A stretch of DNA of 64,000 bases from CAYRDK01 sp043819345 (lineage in GTDB: Bacteria > Omnitrophota > Gorgyraeia > Velamenicoccales > Velamenicoccaceae), in contig JBDREX010000054.1 in NCBI GenBank assembly GCA_043819345.1, positions 7,206 to 71,205 on the forward strand, in the 5' to 3' direction. A program made the translations under genes and the position numbers. Under the pieces are notes generated by a model that did no database searches, had not been told where the DNA came from, and worked only from the letters and a program-made list of their open reading frames with translations. Shown here piece by piece: positions 60,178-64,000 of this stretch (positions are counted from its first letter, which is position 1; every line of letters begins with the position of its first letter).

Positions 60178-60288
60178 TTAACTAAAATTTTTAAAAATGC
60201 CTTTTAAGTTACCTGGTAAGTCTTTTGCTACTGGGATTATTTTAAAATATAGCATCTTCTTTTCCAGCACAACTTCTACTATTTTCAT
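60178..60288 (-). CDS. Possible 36-residue peptide in the trxA leader
   Basis: An ATG-to-TAA frame reading MKIVEVVLEKKMLYFKI, then IPVAKDLPGNLKGIFKNFS. It has even protein-like composition. There is no good ribosome-binding site before the ATG and no family match that I recognise. It lies 90 bases upstream of trxA. It may be a short leader peptide, a remnant or chance. Confidence 0.25.
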   Translation of the reverse strand: MKIVEVVLEKKMLYFKIIPVAKDLPGNLKGIFKNFS

Positions 60289-60297
60289 AAGAAGATG
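60253..60297 (-). other. Inverted repeat in the trxA upstream region
   Basis: CATCTTCTT (60253-60261) pairs with AAGAAGATG (60289-60297), 27-base loop. It lies between the likely -10 sequence and trxA, and the ATG of the possible small peptide falls at its edge. Could shape the leader RNA. Confidence 0.35.
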
Positions 60298-60323
60298 AAA
60301 TGAAATTTCCCAAAAGCTTTATT

Positions 60324-60329
60324 ATTATA
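60324..60329 (-). promoter_or_regulatory. TATAAT -10-like box upstream of trxA
   Basis: A perfect TATAAT on the minus strand, about 235 bases before the trxA start. The expected -35 position is AT-rich with no good match. A perfect TTGACA lies further up (60369-60374) but 39 bases away, too far for a standard sigma70 promoter. The pair at 60369 and a weak TTTATT about 18 bases later is an alternative. Confidence 0.35.
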
Positions 60330-60351
60330 ACAGAATATAAAAAAAATAAAA

Positions 60352-60398
60352 TAGAAATGTCCTATTCTGTCAAGCCAATTTAGAAATGTCCTATTCTT
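60352..60398 (-). repeat. Two direct copies of TAGAAATGTCCTATTCT
   Basis: Identical 17-base copies at 60352-60368 and 60382-60398, starts 30 bases apart. Between them lie GTCAAGCCAATT. On the minus strand they read AGAATAGGACATTTCTA, and a TTGACA lies in the join. They sit in the 378-base gap between mogA and trxA. The look is that of a transposon end, operator pair or insertion scar. No transposase is near. Confidence 0.7.
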
Positions 60399-60465
60399 TT
60401 GTCTATATCCTGAAAATAGTCCAGAAAGGATATCTCTTAAAAAGATGCGCCCTATTAAAAACAAC

Positions 60466-60942
60466 TTAATGGCCCTTATCTTTCATCATATCAAGGGCAT
60501 GTGGAATAATATCTAGGACAGCCTCCAGAGACTCCTTAGCCCCTTTAGGGCTGCCAGGCAAATTAATAATAATAGTTCTACCCCTTACCACGCTTATCCC
60601 TCTTGAAAGCATGGAATTCTTTGTTTTTCTAAGCCCTTCTGAGCGCATAAATTCAGATATACCCGGAATAATTTTTTCTGCGATCTTCCTCGTCGCTTCA
60701 GGAGTCACGTCGCGCGAACCCAGCCCTGTTCCTCCTGTAGTTAATACAAAATCAACTTTCATATCATCACAATAACCGATTATCTTATCTTCAATCATAG
60801 CCTGTTCGTCAGGAACAATATCATACTGAACAACACGTCCAACACCTTTATTAACCATATCGGCAATAGTTTTGCCGCTTTTATCTTCGCATTCCCCCTT
60901 AAAACAGCGATCGCTAATCGTCAACACGGCTACCTTAATCAT
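60466..60942 (-). CDS. mogA: Molybdopterin adenylyltransferase (MogA/MoaB family)
   Basis: 158 residues. VLTISDRCFKGECEDKSG, FVLTTGGTGLGSRDVTPEA (GGTG motif, about 65-83) and IINLPGSPKGAKESLEAVLDIIPHALDMM are the MogA/MoaB signatures. It adenylates molybdopterin before metal insertion by MoeA. It overlaps the MOSC gene by eight bases and AGGATA precedes the ATG. It is the last gene of the molybdopterin operon. Confidence 0.93.
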   Translation of the reverse strand: MIKVAVLTISDRCFKGECEDKSGKTIADMVNKGVGRVVQYDIVPDEQAMIEDKIIGYCDDMKVDFVLTTGGTGLGSRDVTPEATRKIAEKIIPGISEFMRSEGLRKTKNSMLSRGISVVRGRTIIINLPGSPKGAKESLEAVLDIIPHALDMMKDKGH

Positions 60943-61399
60943 GGCCTATATCCTCTATGTTATCGCCAATAGTCACTATTCCGCCCTTCAGGACTTTTCC
61001 AAATATTCCTTCCCGCGGCATAATACAATCTCCGGTTTTATAGTAAATAGCGCAACGCCTATGGCAATCTTTGCCGATTTTAGATATTTCCAGTACAGCC
61101 TCATTGCCAAATCTTAGTCTGTCCCCAATTTTTAATTTCAAAAGGTCAATACCTAGAGTAGTAATATTCTCGCCAAAATCACCAGGCACCAACTCTCCAA
61201 CAGCACCAGCAGCTTTTAAACTCCCATTCTGTTTCTCTATGCTTTCAAACGCGAGCAGACTAACTTGCCTAATCCCGTCAATACCGGCGTGAGCGTCATC
61301 TTTCAAACCATGGTCCTCAACTAATCGCGCAGATTCCACCGGCGTCTTCGCAGTACCTTTTTGTTTACTTAAATTAACTGAATATATTTTTATTTTCAT
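60935..61399 (-). CDS. MOSC-domain protein
   Basis: 154 residues. It opens IKIYSVNLSKQKGTAKTPVESARLVEDHGLKDDAHAG, with the beta-barrel core GVGELVPGDFGENITTLGIDLLKLKIGDRLRFG-like segments and CHRRCAIYYKTGDCIMPREGIFGKVLKGG containing the conserved Cys. MOSC domains handle sulfur or molybdopterin. In anaerobes such stand-alone MOSC genes are commonly placed beside moaC and mogA. The start overlaps moaC by four bases. Confidence 0.9.
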   Translation of the reverse strand: MKIKIYSVNLSKQKGTAKTPVESARLVEDHGLKDDAHAGIDGIRQVSLLAFESIEKQNGSLKAAGAVGELVPGDFGENITTLGIDLLKLKIGDRLRFGNEAVLEISKIGKDCHRRCAIYYKTGDCIMPREGIFGKVLKGGIVTIGDNIEDIGHD

Positions 61400-61833
61400 T
61401 TTCTTATATAGTGGCCACTTTTGCCACCCTCCTTTTCTAATAAATATATTTTATTAATTTCGATCTCTTTAGAAAACATCTTACACATATCATATATAGT
61501 TAAAGCCGCTACAGAGCAAGCGATCATTGCCTCCATTTCAACGCCTGTCTTGCCTGTCGTTTTTACGACAGATTCAATAATAACGCGTTCTGACGATAAA
61601 ACAAAACAAATGTCCGCGTATTCTACACCGATCGTATGGCACAAAGGTATGAGCTCGTGTGTTTTTTTGCAAGCCAGAATTCCAGAGATACGGGCATCCT
61701 CCAGCACATCTCCTTTAGGCAACGCTTTCGTCTTAATCTTTTTAATAATCTCTTTGCCTAGAAACACCTCGGCCCGCGCCCGTGCCACCCGTAAAGTATT
61801 TTTCTTAACGCTTACATCGACCATGCCCATCAT
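61396..61833 (-). CDS. moaC: Cyclic pyranopterin monophosphate synthase
   Basis: 145 residues. MVDVSVKKNTLRVARARAEVFLG, GILACKKTHELIPLCHTIGVEYAD and VKTTGKTGVEMEAMIACSVAALTIYDMCK are the MoaC core. It converts the MoaA product to cyclic pyranopterin monophosphate. Two adjacent ATGs are preceded by GGAGG. The start touches the stop of moaA by one base. Confidence 0.94.
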   Translation of the reverse strand: MMGMVDVSVKKNTLRVARARAEVFLGKEIIKKIKTKALPKGDVLEDARISGILACKKTHELIPLCHTIGVEYADICFVLSSERVIIESVVKTTGKTGVEMEAMIACSVAALTIYDMCKMFSKEIEINKIYLLEKEGGKSGHYIRK

Positions 61834-62798
61834 TAACCTCCAAGCCTGCTCATCTCAATTTCTCTATGAACAATTGTATTTTTTGTGTAACATTGTTTTT
61901 TACTTAAAACATTTTTTATCTCCATCAACAACTCATCATCATCCACGTTTGAACGCAATAAAAAACGCACCTGATGGACAGCTTCAGCAAACAAACAAAG
62001 CGATATTCTCCCCGAACAATCAACACGCACCCTATTACAAGTACCGCAAAAATTCTTGGTAGAACCGCTGATAAAACCAATCGTCCCCTTTGAGCCTTTT
62101 AATTTATAGTATACAGCCGGCCCATTACCTGGCACATCTTCAACCGGCATCAACTCGCCTAAACCCTTGATTTGCTCTATAAGACTTTCCGTAGAAACAA
62201 AAGAAGATAAAAGTTGCGTTGAGCGAGAATTCGTATGAAATAACTCAATAAAACGAACTGACAAGGGATAGTCCATGGTAAACCGCACAAAATCTTTTAT
62301 CTCATCCTCGTTAAAACCCTTTAAAGGGACAACATTAATCTTAACGGAAGAAAATCCCGCGCCCATAGCCTTGCGGATACCTCTTAAAACAGCACTCAAA
62401 CAATCCTGTCCGGTTATAACTCTATACCGATCTTCGCGCAACGTATTCAAACTTATATTAATCCTGTCGAGCCCGGATTCTTTTAATTCGTCCGCCAATC
62501 CTTCCAATAACACCCCATTGGTCGTCATGGAAATATCTTCCAGCTCTCGAATCAGCCGTATCATCTTTACCAGATCAACAATGCCTTTTTTAAGCAAGGG
62601 TTCACCTCCGGTAAGCCTTATTTTACGTATACCGGCCGATACGAAAACTCTTACCAACCTTGCCATTTCCTCATATCTAAGCACCTCGTCATGGCTCAAG
62701 AATTTTTCTCTCTCCAACGGCGTACAATAGACACAATTTAAATTGCAATGGTCCGTAACGGATAAACGCAAATAATCAGGGATCATATTTCTTTCCAT
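61833..62798 (-). CDS. moaA: GTP 3',8-cyclase (radical SAM)
   Basis: 321 residues (ATG 62786 is a shorter option). The N-terminal radical SAM motif is DHCNLNCVYCTPLE; IRLTGGEPLL and TTNGVLLEGLADELKESGLDRINISLNTL follow. The C-terminal second 4Fe-4S site is in FISGSTKNFCGTCNRVRVDCSGRISLC. The protein ends LGG, the conserved C-terminal double glycine needed for MoaA activity in known enzymes. It overlaps moeA by 16 bases. Confidence 0.95.
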   Translation of the reverse strand: MERNMIPDYLRLSVTDHCNLNCVYCTPLEREKFLSHDEVLRYEEMARLVRVFVSAGIRKIRLTGGEPLLKKGIVDLVKMIRLIRELEDISMTTNGVLLEGLADELKESGLDRINISLNTLREDRYRVITGQDCLSAVLRGIRKAMGAGFSSVKINVVPLKGFNEDEIKDFVRFTMDYPLSVRFIELFHTNSRSTQLLSSFVSTESLIEQIKGLGELMPVEDVPGNGPAVYYKLKGSKGTIGFISGSTKNFCGTCNRVRVDCSGRISLCLFAEAVHQVRFLLRSNVDDDELLMEIKNVLSKKQCYTKNTIVHREIEMSRLGG

Positions 62799-63982
62799 GT
62801 TATAAATTTTACTTTTTCGTCTTTTTTGATAGTTGTGACACGGATACCTGTCAACATGAACCCATCCGCCCTAGATAAAGAAAGCGTATCCGCCGAACTA
62901 TGGCCGTCTATAGGAGATAAAAAATAACGGTTTTCTTTCAGTCTGACATTCACTAAAACAAAATAACAACGACCCGCTTTCTTATGGAATTCTTTCTCAA
63001 GAACTCCTTCCTTAAACCCAAAGCTATAATCCTGACAACTCATCATCTTTTGCATAGCCGGTTTTACAAATATAAAATACGCTACAAAATTAGAGATAGG
63101 ATTTCCGGGAATCCCAAAAATAAGAGTTTTGCCCTTTACCCCGAAAAAAACAGGTTTTCCCGGCTTAATATTTACCTTATGAAATATTTTCTTTACTCCT
63201 AACTCCTCTAAGACGCCGGGAACAAGATCATAATCACCCACAGACACACCGCCGGAAATCAGAAGAATATCATGGCCAAGGCCCTTTTTGATCATCTCTT
63301 TCAACTCTACTTTATTATCTTTTGCTATCCCCAGCATGGCAGGTTCAAGCCCGTCTGACTTTAAAAGCGCCCGCAACATCGGGCCATTGCTGTTATATAT
63401 TTTATTCCTGCTTAATCTATCACCCAACCTAACAATCTCGCTGCCGGTATTTAAAATGGCCACTTTTGGCTTAGCGGCTACTTTTATAAATTTCCTGCCC
63501 AGCGTAACAAGAATAGGGATATGTGATGGAAAGATTTTTACTCCCTTTTCAAGAACTTTACTCCCTCGCCGAAAATTTTCCCCTTGAAAAAATACATTTT
63601 CTCCTCTTTGAGCGCCTCTCAATATCTCCACCATCCCTGCTTTTGAACGGGCATACTCCACCATCACCACGCAATCCGTATTCTCGGGCAATGCCGCTCC
63701 TGTCATTATTTTTATACATTCACCTCTTTTTATTTTCTTTCTGGAAATATCACCGGCTTTTATCAAGCCGACACATTTTAATTTAACAGGAATTTTTACG
63801 ATATCTAAATAATTTAACGCATAACCATCCATAGCCGACCTGTTAAAAGGAGGCATCTCAACCCCTGCGATAATATCTTCTCTTAAGATTCTGCCGACAG
63901 ATTCCTGCGACGATATTTTTTCCTCAGACAAAACAGGCGTATTCTTGAGTATGGCTTCTAAAGCCTGTTCATATGTTATCAT
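62783..63982 (-). CDS. moeA: Molybdopterin molybdenumtransferase
   Basis: 399 residues, normal length. MPPFNRSAMDGYAL, KRGECIKIMTGAALPENTDCVVMVEY, RKFIKVAAKPKVAILNTGSEIV, DILLISGGVSVGDYDLVPGVLEELG and IFGIPGNPISNFVAYFIFVKP are all MoeA motifs. It inserts molybdate (or tungstate) into adenylated molybdopterin. GGGAGG lies just upstream of the ATG, 18 bases from the right edge. The operon may extend beyond the window. MoaD and MoaE are not seen here. Confidence 0.95.
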   Translation of the reverse strand: MITYEQALEAILKNTPVLSEEKISSQESVGRILREDIIAGVEMPPFNRSAMDGYALNYLDIVKIPVKLKCVGLIKAGDISRKKIKRGECIKIMTGAALPENTDCVVMVEYARSKAGMVEILRGAQRGENVFFQGENFRRGSKVLEKGVKIFPSHIPILVTLGRKFIKVAAKPKVAILNTGSEIVRLGDRLSRNKIYNSNGPMLRALLKSDGLEPAMLGIAKDNKVELKEMIKKGLGHDILLISGGVSVGDYDLVPGVLEELGVKKIFHKVNIKPGKPVFFGVKGKTLIFGIPGNPISNFVAYFIFVKPAMQKMMSCQDYSFGFKEGVLEKEFHKKAGRCYFVLVNVRLKENRYFLSPIDGHSSADTLSLSRADGFMLTGIRVTTIKKDEKVKFITWKEI

Positions 63983-64000
63983 TTGGCCTCCCTTTCTAAA

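Noticed and set aside
60369..60374. TTGACA paired with TATAAT as a classic sigma70 promoter
   Set aside because: Spacing is 39 bases, far outside 16-18. Kept only as separate weak signals.
61421..62062. Plus-strand open frame of 213 codons
   Set aside because: It lies entirely antisense to moaC and moaA, both certain genes. Its composition is that of a shadow frame and it has no ribosome site.

Overview
The window reads as one dense, almost wholly co-directional block of a bacterial chromosome. About 70 protein-coding genes are recognisable and every one lies on the minus strand. I see no rRNA, tRNA, CRISPR array, phage or intact insertion sequence. The base composition is moderately AT-rich. 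Gene content suggests an uncultured Gram-negative-type anaerobe or fermenter: many exported and lipoprotein precursors, a phosphotransacetylase/acetate kinase pair, molybdopterin synthesis, many radical SAM enzymes (two with a B12-binding domain), and several TPR/GT-C membrane proteins. Candidatus Omnitrophota (OP3) or a neighbouring PVC-type lineage would fit. That assignment is inference from style and was not tested by phylogeny.

Layout, left to right. 1-9.4 kb: the 5' part of an ArnT-like glycosyltransferase, two exported proteins of unknown function, an iron-type alcohol dehydrogenase, a cupin, a ferritin-like protein, a B12/radical SAM enzyme, and DUF2062, DUF1846 and CBS proteins. 9.5-13.9 kb: a two-gene disaccharide module. 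A GH65 phosphorylase carries a degenerate response-regulator receiver domain and overlaps a beta-phosphoglucomutase/trehalose-6-phosphate phosphatase fusion. 14-19.3 kb: a PurF-like protein without its catalytic cysteine, an HD protein, a SpoU rRNA methyltransferase, a TraB-like exported protein and a NupC nucleoside transporter. 19.3-31.3 kb: an APC permease fused to a PTS EIIA domain, a CBS protein, a cupin, a tandem flavodoxin, a cation/proton antiporter, small exported TPR-like proteins, a YraQ-type permease, dtd, a TMTC-like protein and nnrE.

31.3-45.2 kb is a tightly packed, frequently overlapping cluster. It contains a methyltransferase, five radical SAM enzymes, two GT2 and one GT9 glycosyltransferases, two GT-C-like membrane proteins, and a thiamine-diphosphate E1 alpha/beta pair with no E2 or E3. 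It is probably a surface-glycan or glycolipid locus whose product I cannot name. 45.4-56.6 kb: coiled-coil envelope proteins, a PEBP protein, glycogen phosphorylase, a lipoprotein, DUF362, a UbiA prenyltransferase, an MBL-fold hydrolase, DUF523, a NYN nuclease, an LPG-synthase-like membrane protein and TrxB. 56.7-60.1 kb: a hidden Cys-rich small gene, def, panD, ackA, pta and trxA. 60.5-64 kb: a molybdopterin operon in the order moeA-moaA-moaC-MOSC-mogA.

The most unusual non-coding feature is a family of octamer repeats (consensus GTTNNCGR on the G-rich strand). Members occur in at least eight intergenic gaps, nearly always starting just after a stop codon. Several contain four or more evenly spaced GGG runs on the transcribed-sense (minus) strand, and several are arranged as inverted repeats.
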